64,000 bases of DNA. It comes from Mytilus trossulus. Lineage: Eukaryota; Mollusca; Bivalvia; Mytilida; Mytilidae. Positions within the stretch are counted from its first letter, which is position 1, and each line of letters starts with the position of its first letter. Positions 1-10,637 of this stretch are shown one piece after another. Under the pieces are notes generated by a model. The model had not been told where the DNA came from, made no database searches, and saw only the letters and a list, made by a program, of their open reading frames with translations. The position numbers were made by a program, and so were the translations under genes. The stretch lies in assembly GCF_036588685.1 (NCBI RefSeq), contig NC_086386.1:32789883-32853882 (forward strand), written 5' to 3'.

Positions 1-115
1 TAGCGTATGCTCCCATTTGTAAGTTGAAAAGCATTGTGGATTATTTCTTATAGACGAATTTTCAATTTCTCATGGAAACAGGGTTGAAAAATCAGATGTT
101 TTGATAGAAATAGTT

Positions 116-769
116 TCAGAATATTTTGTATATGATATACGGTTCAAATTCATTTGCAGTTGACCATTTATTCCGTTTCTCTTGCTTGAATAAGACACGC
201 TCACTGATTTCAAAATAATGTTCTCTGTACCTCCTTTTCTGTGAATGCTTATTTGAAACATTTTGCTTGCATTCTTTGTCTCCTTGTGCTCTTGTGTTCT
301 TGTCTCTTCGTGTGATCTTCTTGATCATGTTTTCAGTTTTATTGCCGTTCCTTACGTGGTTTGATTTAGTCCTTGCTGCTTTGTTTATTATATCTGGTAT
401 TTTATGTTCAAATTTTGCATTTCCACCCTGAATTCCTAATCCATTTGGCTCTTTTAATGTTCCATCTTCTTGTATTTGTAACATGCCTAATTCAATAAGT
501 GTTTTCTTTCCAATAAGTGGTGGTGAATTAGTTTTTCCTTTAATCACAATTACTTTGGTTTTTATCCCTCTAGTTGCATTTTTCACTGTTGTTATAAATT
601 CTCCTTTTACTTTTAGACTGCTTTGCAAAGTACTCAATTTCGTTTTGCTTTGTAATAATTCAGCTCCCTCTCTAGTTCTGTTTTTGTATGCTCTGTACTG
701 ATACTCATCCATTACGTTGACGTCGGCTCCACTGTCTGGTTCTATTTTCACTTCTACATCATTCATCAT
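116..769 (-). pseudogene. Ty3/gypsy-type pol fragment: aspartic protease joined in frame to integrase C-terminal tail
   Basis: An open frame of 217 codons. Residues 11-20 carry the retropepsin active-site motif PDSGADVNVM, and the next ~90 residues look like the rest of a gypsy-type protease (GEFITT, TLIELGML). From about residue 110 the protein changes to a basic tail, and residues 190-205 (RVLFKQEKRNKWST) resemble the C-terminal end of a gypsy integrase. Reverse transcriptase, RNase H and the integrase core, which should lie between them, are absent, so this is an internal deletion that kept the frame. The frame closes at 116, and the expected last integrase residues seem to continue in another frame below that. 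No LTRs were recognised. Domain identity rests on motif recognition. The frame may have stayed open by chance. Confidence 0.7.
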
Positions 770-1321
770 AACTAGTACTGTTCTTGCTTTGTTTCCAATT
801 TTATGTACATGATTTTCTTAACTGCACCCAAATGATTCACTGTCCTTCCGAAAAACTTTTAAAAATTTAATTGTTTAGAATCCACAAACGGTTAGTACCA
901 CTACGCGAGTAAACAGTTTATACTGAAGTTGCCAACAGTTTATACAGAAAATAATAAATTTGCTTGAACTTTGAGATAACGACAAGTATGGTTTGGTTTT
1001 GAATCTGTATTATTTTCAAATTATTTTTAAGGAAAATCAGCATAGTCTGATAAAACTGCACTTTCTTTCATACTGTTATCTATGCATTGATATAGTTATT
1101 TACTTTTTCCCCTTTTGTAAAATGTAATTGATGCTAACCTTTTTGATGTTTTGTTTTTATATCTTTTACAATAGGAGAGTAAGTATATCCGAAAAATGTG
1201 GATGCTAACTATTTAATACCACAATTATTTTCCTTAAATGTCCTGTACCAAGTAAGGAATATGGCAGTTGTTTATGTCAAGCCGTTTAGCTATTTATTCT
1301 AACTTCAAGTTAATAATTTTA
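770..1321. other. Non-coding stretch
   Basis: No gene was found. Around 1235-1290 there is a degenerate piece of the interspersed repeat called family P here (core GTACCAAGTCAGGAATATG). Confidence 0.5.
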
Positions 1322-1495
1322 TAAGATATCTTATATAGTGTATGATTTATCTTATATAGTTTATGAGATATATCATATAGTTTATGAGATATATCATATA
1401 GTTTATGAGATATATCATATAGTTTATGAGATATCTTATATAGTTTACGAGATATCTTATATAGTTTATGAGATATCTTATAAAGTTTATATAGG
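1322..1495. repeat. 21-bp AT-rich tandem array
   Basis: About seven copies of a 21-bp unit reading roughly TTTATGAGATATATCATATAG. Units contain self-complementary words such as GATATC and ATATAT. The array creates an artificial open frame with a 7-residue period, which is not a gene. The same words recur at 7020-7060 and 7805-7990. Confidence 0.9.
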
Positions 1496-1648
1496 ATTAA
1501 ACATATTTTTTCTAGAGGTTATTGATGTGTAAACCGGGGCGGTTAACTCACAAACTGAATAAAAGTCCGAAGGACTTTTATGTGCAGTTTGTGAGTTAGA
1601 GACCCGGTTTACACATCAATAACCTCTAGAAAAAATGTGTTTAATCCT
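1493..1648. repeat. Long palindromic foldback repeat, right arm cut by an LTR element
   Basis: Two arms of about 75 bp are near-perfect reverse complements centred at 1570/1571. Each contains CTAGAGGTTATTGATGTG or its complement, and the centre is AAAGTCCGAAGGACTTT. The outer ends AGGATTAA and TTAATCCT coincide with the start of the LTR element at 1648. Complementarity resumes beyond that element at 4993-5000, so the original palindrome was longer. This is a MITE-like or foldback element. Confidence 0.9.
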
Positions 1649-2820
1649 GTAACGTGTAACTGGGCGATCAATGGATCCGTATCTGAATAATTCAGGATTT
1701 CAAGTGTTCAACCTAAATGTGCACCACAACAAGTTGTCCTATTTAAAACATTTAACACACCCTTAAATTGATTCACAACAAAAACTATATACACAGCACA
1801 ATGCACATAAATCAAAATGCAAGGTGAAGTAACTTATTCACAATGCATAAACACACTGTATCATCACAGAATATATATACACAATGTCACTATGCAATCA
1901 CTATGCAACATGTTTCAGACCGATTTATTCACAATGTCACTAACATATTACTATGCAACATGCAAACGGCCCTTTATTACACCATGTCACCAACGGATTA
2001 CTTTGCAACATGCATCAAGTACGTCTCACACAAAACGTATGAACACAAAATCACATATATACAACTTCTATTTACAACCAATATGTAGTTTCACCTTGTT
2101 AGTCTGCAACTAACCACAATAACACAATGACACAATTACACTTGCACAATGTTTCAATTCACAAGGAATATATATATATATAAGCACAGCTGAACTCACG
2201 CACTAACTATCCTTTTGAATTCCCACACAATGAATATTATCCAACTGGTAAGGTTAACACAGTTCACTTTCACTAATACACTTCCACAATATTACAACTT
2301 GCAACACCAGCAAGTAAACACCTTGTATTCTCACTAATACAAATCTATGAAGTATTCACACTTCCACATAGTACAACTTGCAACACCAGCAAGTATACAC
2401 CTTGTATTCTCATTAATACAAATCACTTATATATATCAGATTCACTTTATACATTATATCACAATCACTATTGCAACATCCACATATAAATCCGAACACT
2501 ATTTATATATATCCTTTGGAATCACTTATTTCACTCTACTTACCAGTTGGAATATTTAATCCTGATGTTAACACTTCAACGGTCCACATATAACTGACGA
2601 AGTTTCTCTGTCTTGAGCTGCCTTATATACTACGATATGGAACGGTCCATTATACGTGAAGGGGTGAAAATCAAGACTATACCAAAATTAGGGGTGTTTT
2701 AAGTAATAGATGGTGCTCCAACTATGGAGAAACTTGTATACATATAGAAACACAATTAACAGGGAAAGACAACTGGAGTTTCACATCAAAATAAATATAC
2801 TATGACCGATTTTCGTTACA
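1648..2820 (-). repeat. 3' LTR (1173 bp)
   Basis: Compared with its partner it has 27 extra bases near 1760-1790 and one more near 2450. Otherwise it is almost identical. Small open frames inside it are mirrored in the other LTR and are not genes. Confidence 0.93.
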
Positions 2821-3825
2821 CTACCCACGCCTCAAAAATCATGCGTCCTCGCATGACTCCTTGAATATATCTGACATGCTGATAAATCATCTATCAAAGT
2901 GGTCATTTTTCATACCCGAACTCTTACCATAGTGCAATCACTATTTCCATTGGACATATCTGCTGACCACAACGTCAGCCTACCATTTTGTCCATCAGGT
3001 CTTAACTGATGACATCACAAGGCACAACCCGTAGAAACAAAGCCTACCTATGTCCTAATTCCTGTCAGCCATATCAAAACACATTAAACTTTCTTCCTAT
3101 AAACAAACACTTTTCACAGTATATTTCTCCTTTTGTCCGAATAAAACGTTTTAAAACTTCCTATTTCAAAATATCTCTGTTTCCAACAATGAACCTCTTT
3201 CCTAATAACGTCTGCAATTTACAGTGTCACTGCCAAAGAATATATTTAAACGGTCCCTAACAAATTTTGCCTCTGCAGCGGCCCCAAGGAGCCTACTCTT
3301 AACGAAATCTGCAGGAGGGGTCTTTTACATGCACAGGGCGTGACATGTGCCTGTACATGGGGCCTCGGATTTAACGTCCCCATCCGACGGACTCACATTT
3401 AACTATGTACACTATATACACTACATGCACTACAAAACTACAAACTGTCTATATACACATATGTATACATTGATCCTTTACCCCAAAATGCTTCCTCTTT
3501 TCAGATTCATGATTACTTTCTCCCAAACACTACAGTATCTCTTATTAATTCAACACCATCTTTAATTCCTGAATCATTTTCCTTTTGTTAAGAATAAGAT
3601 GATAAATTTGCACAAAACTTTGTCTGAAACAATGTTCCAATTTTTCAATTTCACTTGATAAAAGTCCAATTTCCAAATCAAACAGATTCTCTGCCATTTC
3701 AATATGAACTAACTAAATGTTCCTTCTTACTAAAAATGTACAAGACTTTGACTACAAACACAACTATCATATTACAACTGGTTCAATCATATAAATATTT
3801 ACAGTAGCAAAATCAACACATGAAA

Positions 3826-3843
3826 CCCCACCGCTTGCCACCA
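3826..3843 (-). promoter_or_regulatory. Candidate primer-binding site of the LTR element
   Basis: The minus strand reads TGGTGGCAAGCGGTGGGG immediately inside the 5' LTR. The leading TGG pairs with the CCA end of a tRNA. I did not assign the tRNA. Confidence 0.65.
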
Positions 3844-3847
3844 AATT

Positions 3848-4992
3848 TGTAACGTGTAACTGGGCGATCAATGGATCCGTATCTGAATAATTCAGGATTT
3901 CAAGTGTTCAACCTAAATGTGCACCACAACAAGTTGTCCTATTTAAAACATTTAACACACCCTTAAATTGATTCACAACATAAATCAAAATGCAAGGTGA
4001 AGTAACTTATTCACAATGCATAAACACACTGTATCATCACAGACTATATATACACAATGTCACTATGCAATCACTATGCAACATGTTTCAGACCGATTTA
4101 TTCACAATGTCACTAACATATTACTATGCAACATGCAAACGGCCCTTTATTACACCATGTCACCAACGGATTACTTTGCAACATGCATCAAGTACGTCTC
4201 ACACAAAACGTATGAACACAAAATCACATATATACAACTTCTATTTACAACCAATATGTAGTTTCACCTTGTTAGTCTGCAACTAACCACAATAACACAA
4301 TGACACAATTACACTTGCACAATGTTTCAATTCACAAGGAATATATATATATATAAGCACAGCTGAACTCACGCACTAACTATCCTTTTGAATTCCCACA
4401 CAATGAATATTATCCAACTGGTAAGGTTAACACAGTTCACTTTCACTAATACACTTCCACAATATTACAACTTGCAACACCAGCAAGTAAACACCTTGTA
4501 TTCTCACTAATACAAATCTATGAAGTATTCACACTTCCACATAGTACAACTTGCAACACCAGCAAGTATACACCTTGTATTCTCATTAATACAAATCACT
4601 TACATATATCAGATTCACTTCAACATTATATCACAATCACTATTGCAACATCCACATATAAATCCGAACACTATTTATATATATCCTTTGGAATCACTTA
4701 TTTCACTCTACTTACCAGTTGGAATATTTAATCCTGATGTTAACACTTCAACGGTCCACATATAACTGACGAAGTTTCTCTGTCTTGAGCTGCCTTATAT
4801 ACTACGATATGGAACGGTCCATTATACGTGAAGGGGTGAAAATCAAGACTATACCAAAATTAGGGGTGTTTTAAGTAATAGATGGTGCTCCAACTATGGA
4901 GAAACTTGTATACATATAGAAACACAATTAACAGGGAAAGACAACTGGAGTTTCACATCAAAATAAATATACTATGACCGATTTTCGTTACA
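3848..4992 (-). repeat. 5' LTR (1145 bp)
   Basis: The upstream LTR in element orientation. It is the partner of 1648-2820 and is followed by the ATCC target duplication. Confidence 0.93.
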
Positions 4993-5523
4993 ATCCTTAT
5001 AATTCTTCAGCCAAACATACGCAATTATTAGTTTACATTATTACTTTGAAGGCTACTATATGTACCATCAGAAGCACAAAGACATGTCGTTACGAAGGAG
5101 TACGCCGCCATCTTGACTTTCTAAAAAAATAAATGTTCGATAAATGCAGAAGAATCTAAAATGAACTAGCACCTACCTCAAAAACTTCATTTTAATTAGA
5201 TACTATTCGAATTTGAAGCATACAAGTAACGAAAAAATCTTCCTTCTGAAAGTTTTCAATCGTATGACGTCGTGTTTTGCCATGACGTAAATTCGCCAAT
5301 TATTCGTGAAATTTCCCGGAATTTTATTTAAATTTTATTTTTTTATACATTTTCGAAGCTTTAGTGCATTTATTTTATTTCTTTGTTTTTGGTTATATAT
5401 GCATTAGAATAGAAACAACATATGCAATTGTTTTATAATCTCAACTTGCTGAAAATCCCAGTATCCCTGCAAGAATGTGTATCGCGCATGAATAGATTAC
5501 AAAAGTAATTTCCCCCACCTTAG
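4993..5523. other. Non-coding stretch
   Basis: AT-rich sequence with no gene recognised. The first bases continue the right arm of the 1493-1648 palindrome. Confidence 0.5.
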
Positions 5524-5773
5524 TAGTAATATACCAACTTCACCTGCATATGGAATATACATTTCCCAACTTATTAGGTATTCAAGAGCTTGCAGCTCCT
5601 ATTCAGACTTTGTAAAACGTCACCAGTGTCTGAGCAGAAAGTTGATGAACCAGGGGTATGTCAAAGAACGTCTCGTCCTTTTTCTAAAAAAGTTCATCGG
5701 AAGATACCAAGAACTTGTTGATAAATATTCCGTATCAACTTCACAAATAATACAAGATGGTCTTGAAGGATAG
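5524..5773 (+). pseudogene. Reverse-transcriptase C-terminal fragment
   Basis: An uninterrupted frame of about 83 codons without its own start ends at the TAG at 5771-5773. It contains YGIYISQLIRYSRAC, then KLMNQGYVKERLVL and GRYQELVDKYSVS. The same motifs occur in the other reverse-transcriptase fragments of this window (26838, 47650, 49735). The family is an invertebrate retroelement that I tentatively relate to Penelope-like elements. Catalytic motifs lie upstream and are missing, so this is a 5'-truncated copy. Confidence 0.75.
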
Positions 5774-6013
5774 ATTTTGCGTACTGACGTTTGTTATCAT
5801 CTTAATTACGTATTATAGAATTCTTTTATAAGTCTTTTTTAGATAATCATTTGAAGTGACTCAGTGGTTATGTAATACCACATACTTTGAACGGCAAAAT
5901 TATTTCATTGATTGATATTACTTTTACTTAAGGATCTTGAATACTATGAATGACAAAACTATTTTATTCAATAACACTACTTTTTCTGTTTAGTCTGTTT
6001 TTCATGATATACA

Positions 6014-6518
6014 TTTGACGTGAAACTGTACTTATGTATCCCGTCATACTTTGAACCACACCATTATTTTATTTATTATTATTACTTTTACTGTTAAGTC
6101 TGGTTTTTGGTATATCTACTTTACGTGAGTCTGTATTTATGTATGCCGACATACGACAAAATTATTTTTATGTCTACCTGTGCGAATTTCAAACGCGCTA
6201 TTTTACACCAGTAATGAAAACCTTCTATCATTTATGGGTAGACTTTACATAGATAAATTCAGCCGTATTTGACGTGAAACTGTTCTTATGTATCCCGTCA
6301 TACTTTGAACCACACCATTATTTTATTTATTATTATTACTTTTACTGTTAAGTCTGTTTTTGTTATATCAACTTTACGTAAGTCTTCATTTATGTATGCC
6401 GTCATACGACAAAATTATTTTTATGTCTACCTGTGCGAATTTCAAACGCGCATTTTTAAACCAGTAATGAAACCTTCTATCATTATGGGTAGACTTTACA
6501 TAGATAAATTCAGCCGTA
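6014..6518. repeat. Tandem duplication of a ~250-bp unit, two copies
   Basis: Unit 1 (6014-6267) and unit 2 (6268-6518) each start TTTGACGTGAAACTG and end AAATTCAGCCGTA, with few differences. They lie just 3' of the reverse-transcriptase fragment. Related sequence follows the reverse-transcriptase remnant at 40.1 kb, so this is probably part of that retroelement's 3' untranslated region. Confidence 0.9.
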
Positions 6519-6689
6519 TAAGAAAAGCAAAATGAGAATGTTAAATTAATGTATGCCTTTTTGTGCTTCTTTGTTACATTTGTTGTTTATGTAGAGATAT
6601 TAAGATGATAACACAATATTGACTGTTGTACCCCTATTTTTGACATTTTTACTCTTTGAGTATGTTTGTTTTGTTCATGCATCGTTGAC

Positions 6690-6940
6690 AATTTAATGGA
6701 ATTTGATGCGACTGTCATATAAGTGAGAGGTTTAGCTAGCTATAAAACCAGGTTCAATCCACCATTTTCTACATTAGAAAATGCCTGTACCAAGTCAGGA
6801 ATATGACAGTTGTTACCCATTCGTTTGATGTGTTTGGACTTTTGATTTTGCCTTTTGATTTTGATTTTCCTTTTTGAATTTTCCTCGGAGTTCGGTATTT
6901 TTGTGTTTTTACTTTTTTCGGAAACATGGTTTATCGAAGT
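6690..6940 (+). repeat. Interspersed repeat family P
   Basis: Contains CAATCCACCATTTTCTACAT followed by GTACCAAGTCAGGAATATG. The same block recurs at 8755-8900, 38660-38880, 39010-39500, about 40615-40760, and reversed at 43075-43300, 59410-59640 and 59905-60130. Confidence 0.85.
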
Positions 6941-7289
6941 GTAAACCAAGCGAAAAAATCTTCTTGACCAATCCAATTCAAGTATTTACAGATATGTAAA
7001 TGATATAAGAATTATTAAGATATATTTTATAATTTTCTTTTTGAGATATCTCATAAATTATATAATTTACTAGTATATACATTGGTAACCATATTATATT
7101 CAAACCCGTATCGACTACATCCAAAAATGAGGAAAACGTGTTTTAGGTAGAATTTGTCAAAAAGGTTAAGATTCTATTAATATTAGCAATATTTTCCCTC
7201 AGAAATCTGTACAAAAAAAAATATACCTGTTACTTTAAATATAAAGCTACATCTATAGTTTCAACCAAAAATGATTTAGAGGTCTTTAA

Positions 7290-7480
7290 CCACCAACAGA
7301 TGGGAAAAACCAAACCTCCGGATTGCTCATGTTCATCGTCACAATACAATTATAGTCAAGCTGGTCATGTTATTACTGGTGACATTGATATCATAACCAA
7401 TGAACAACTAAGAGAGTTGTTAGCCAAGGGACCACAATATAGTTTTTTATTTAGTTCAAATTACTGTTTGCAAAAGTATG
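7290..7480 (+). pseudogene. Reverse-transcriptase N-proximal fragment
   Basis: An open frame includes HVITGDIDIITNEQLRELL and AKGPQY. This pattern precedes the polymerase core in the reverse-transcriptase family found elsewhere in the window. The rest of the frame to 7560 is unrelated repeat sequence. It is a short broken piece with no catalytic motif. Confidence 0.5.
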
Positions 7481-7554
7481 AACTATTCCAAATGGTGAGG
7501 ATTTTCTTATCCCATGCATGGATAACCGTAGCCGTATTTTGCACAACCTTTTGG

Positions 7555-7705
7555 AATTAATTTTGGGTCACCAATGCTCTTCATTTTTGTTTGGCTTTCT
7601 TTACTATTTTGACCTGAGCGTCATTGATGATTTCTATGTAGACAAAACGTCTGGCGTATTATACTATACGCCTGATACCTTTGATAACTATTGGCATGTC
7701 TAAAT
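7555..7705 (+). repeat. Interspersed repeat family S
   Basis: Carries CAATGCTCTTCA, GAGCGTCA(C/T)TGATGA and CCTGATACCTTTGATAACTA. Copies or pieces recur at 9050-9085, 21330-21395, 32560-32695 and 51895-52010, and reversed at 37830-37910, 38170-38250 and 46030-46105. Confidence 0.85.
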
Positions 7706-7804
7706 GTTCTATTGTATTGTTTGTTTGTGTTTGTGTTGTTTTTTGGTTTTCCTCATATATTTGATGTGTTTCCCTTAGCTTTAGTTTGTAACCCGGATTT
7801 GTTT

Positions 7805-7990
7805 AGAAGATATCTTACAATTTTTTATAAGATATCTCATAAACCATATGAGACATCTTGTTTTGTTGATAAGATATCTCATAATATATAATATATCTTA
7901 TAAATACAAAATTACATAAGATATCTTATATATTAAAGGAGATATCTTATAAATCATATACAATATTTTTATATTATAAGATTTATTTTT
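7805..7990. repeat. AT-rich GATATCTTATA-type repeat block
   Basis: Imperfect runs of GATATCTCATAA and GATATCTTATA, related to the 1322-1495 array. Confidence 0.8.
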
Positions 7991-8079
7991 AATTTTTATG
8001 AGATATATTGAATTTCGAATAAATAGTTACACGGCCTGCCATAGTAGGTATCAAATAGGTCATTTGTATGTGTTTTGTC

Positions 8080-8245
8080 GTATGTTTGGGATGAACTTCA
8101 GTGTTAATGTTGTTACTTTGTTTCCCTTTTATACTTGAAGTGTGTCCCTCGGATTTTTAGTTGTCACCCATATTTGTTTTCTCTCAATCGGTTAATGACT
8201 TTTGAACACCGGCATACTACTGATGCCTTTATTATTCATAACAAA
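8080..8245 (+). repeat. Family P, 3' section
   Basis: Contains TTTTGAACACCGGCATACTA followed by CTGATGCCTTTATT, matching the end of the 39010-39500 copy. Confidence 0.7.
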
Positions 8246-8754
8246 TTGATGTAGATCAACTTGTTCGGATATGAAAATTTCACACATGATGTTACCTGCT
8301 CTTTGGTCGAGTTGGTATGTCTTTGACATATATAGTGGCCATTTCCAATCTTAATTTTGTTGACTTCCCCTTTAAAGATAATACAAGGCGACATAACAAA
8401 ATTATCGAATATATGGCAAATGAAAATTTTTAAAACCTAGTTATCTTTCTTTCACCAGATCATAAATTTTCCTAGTTTAGTTCTGAGGCGCTCTCTTCGC
8501 GTACATATATCAATTAAAAAAGGTCTAATTATTTCAAATCGATCATTTTATCTCTCAATATAACTATAGAATAGAACATTCAATTAAACAGAAATTTATT
8601 TAGACTATCAGTAAGCATAGTATTAAAATCTAGCACACGGAGAAACAGTTTAGTATTTCATAAAAACATGTTAATATTACACAGAACTAACTGTAGAACT
8701 TGACATCAGTTGTTTTAAAGGGGGCTTCAGGTTTAATTAAACATTTTCTACTAA

Positions 8755-8900
8755 TACAAATGCATGTACCAAGGCAGGAATATAACAGTTGTTTTCCATT
8801 CGTTAGATGTGTTTGAGCCTATGATTTTGTCATTTGATAAGGAACTTTCCGTTTGAATTTTCCTCGGTGTTCAGTATTTTTGAAAGTATTATTTTTGAGG
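8755..8900 (+). repeat. Family P copy
   Basis: Contains GTACCAAGGCAGGAATATAA and TTTTCCTCGGTGTTCAGTAT. It matches the 6690-6940 copy. Confidence 0.8.
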
Positions 8901-9568
8901 TTTTACTTTTTGATCTTATTCAGATTTATCAGGTATTAATAGCATATGCTTCTATACAGTCATTTGTATTTTGCACAATCTTATATGATACTCTGAATAA
9001 TGGTCTAAGTTCCATTCGAAACTTTTAAAATTAAATTACCTAATTACTAAATTATAATCCTGGTACCTTTGATAACTTTTAAAAGTATGTACCCTACGCC
9101 GACAAAGGAAAGGCTCATTTTTGGATATGTATAGCCGAAGGTATTCGAAAAACAATCAGTGTTGTATGCTGAGGCACAACATGAATATGAATATGACTTG
9201 ACTAGGAAGTTTGCATACAATTTTGTTTGGCTAGCTAATATTATCCTGTTCAGCCGTTGAATCTCGTATCAATTTGAGACGTGAGCAAAATGAGAAATGT
9301 TACAGTTTGTGCGTATTCAATATATCGTAAAATAGCTGTTAAATTTTTGACAGCAAAATCTACAACTATGAATATTCATTTCATAAGCGGGAATCTGTTG
9401 TTTTTTCGTCTCTTGAAGTGAAAATGCTATAAAAACTACCATCATTTTTACAGATTGATGAATTATGTAGGCATACGAAATTTTATTAAGACCCGAAAAC
9501 TTCTACCACCAAATTACGTATGCTTCGACTGAAGTGTAGTTCGAGAGGACACGATATGTTGAAATGCA

Positions 9569-9899
9569 TTAGGGAGCTACAGACTGTACCATTTGATTTT
9601 TAGTGGGTGGGGGGCTAGGATGAAATATTTTGTCCTGCATTTTTTTAGCTGTAATATCTGTCCTGCCTTTTTATTTTCCACTCTATTCGATCCTGCCTTT
9701 TTTTTTTTTAGTTTATCCTGACTTTTTTTTACCTCAATTGTCGTCCTGACTTTTTTTTTGCAAGTGTCTCATTTAATAAAAACTCCTGTCCTGCCTATTT
9801 TTTTTAATTTCATCCTGCCCCCCCTCCCTTAGAAAAATCAAATGGTAGCTCCCTTAAGGAAAAACCAAAAATAAAAATCAAATGGTAGCTCCCTTAAGG
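9569..9899. mobile_element. MITE with AGGGAGCTAC...CCATTTGATTTTT inverted ends
   Basis: The left end (9569-9601) reads AGGGAGCTAC, then ACCATTTGATTTTT. The right end (9833-9857) is the complement, AAATCAAATGGTAGCTCCCT. The interior is non-coding, with repeated TCCTGCC-poly(T) blocks. The right end is duplicated (9873-9897), giving a 40-bp tandem copy. Confidence 0.85.
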
Positions 9900-10497
9900 A
9901 AACACCAAAAAATAAACGCAAAGGAAAACAAAAAAAAGCTCTCAATATTTATTTTTTAGAAATCCATTGAAATCAATATATGCTTTGCGAATAAGCATTC
10001 CTATATGACAAAACAATCTTATATTTACAACAACAATATAAAATGTAAAATGCGCATTTAACCCTCTGAGGGTATTGAAAAAAATTCACAGACGTATTGG
10101 TTCAAATTCTGCACATATGAAGATCTAACATCATTTGAAACAATTACAGAAGGAGTGATAGTGTGCGTAATTGTGGTTTTGGCCCTGTATTATCCTATCG
10201 ATAGGTTATCCAATGAATAGGTGTCAAATCGTTAGAGGCATATTCAATAAGACAATATTGATGCGAAAAAGTTTGAAAAAAATATCGTAAACCAAAGTAA
10301 ATTAAAAAAAAGTAAGTCAATCATTATTGGCAAAATTAATCATTATCAAACATCGGAAAAAGTGAAAACTACTATCATTTTCTTGACTTTGTACGGACAT
10401 AATCCGAAGAAAACCGCATGGTATTAATAATTAAATTATCCTGTAAAACAAGCAAAACACAGCTGACCTGCAAAGTATACCACTTACATTACACAAT
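9900..10497. other. Non-coding stretch
   Basis: AT-rich sequence with no gene or known repeat recognised. Confidence 0.4.
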
Positions 10498-10637
10498 ACG
10501 TCTTGTACTGTGTTACAACCATTGGATAACACCAACGAGGAAAGGTTCACTCGACTAACGAAAGTCAATTTAGACGAGCGGTATTGCCAAGATATCACAA
10601 AAGCACACACGAAGGATACAACGAGACGATGTGTCAT
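10498..10637 (-). CDS. Candidate signal-peptide first exon, gene unknown
   Basis: An ATG at 10637 opens a frame with a hydrophobic start (LVVSFVCAFVISW) typical of a signal peptide. It is followed by a Ser-rich stretch and two cysteines (NGCNTVQDVLCN). A strong donor, GTAAGT, follows at 10497, leaving phase 2. I found no matching downstream exon at lower coordinates, so this may be a chance frame or the start of a gene whose other exons I cannot recognise. Confidence 0.25.

Larger units (their letters stand above)
1648..4992 (-). mobile_element. Non-autonomous LTR retrotransposon, minus orientation, complete
   Basis: Two direct repeats (1648-2820 and 3848-4992) begin TGTAAC and end GTTACA, the usual TG...CA termini. 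They enclose only 1027 bp. The 4 bp on both sides are ATCC (1644-1647 and 4993-4996), a target-site duplication. A primer-binding site reading TGGTGGCAAGCGGTGGGG on the minus strand (3826-3843) lies four bases inside the 3848-4992 repeat, and a purine-rich tract (minus-strand GAGGCGTGGGTAG) abuts the other, so transcription runs on the minus strand. The interior has no gag or pol frame. Mobilisation would need proteins from elsewhere. The LTRs differ by only a few substitutions and indels, so the insertion is recent. Confidence 0.93.

Noticed and set aside
1338-1532. 64-codon frame with YEISYIV-type repeats
   Set aside because: Product of the 21-bp AT-rich array.
1817-4286. 98- and 81-codon frames at 1.8 and 4.0 kb
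   Set aside because: They lie in the two LTRs, on the strand opposite to element transcription, and match no known protein type.
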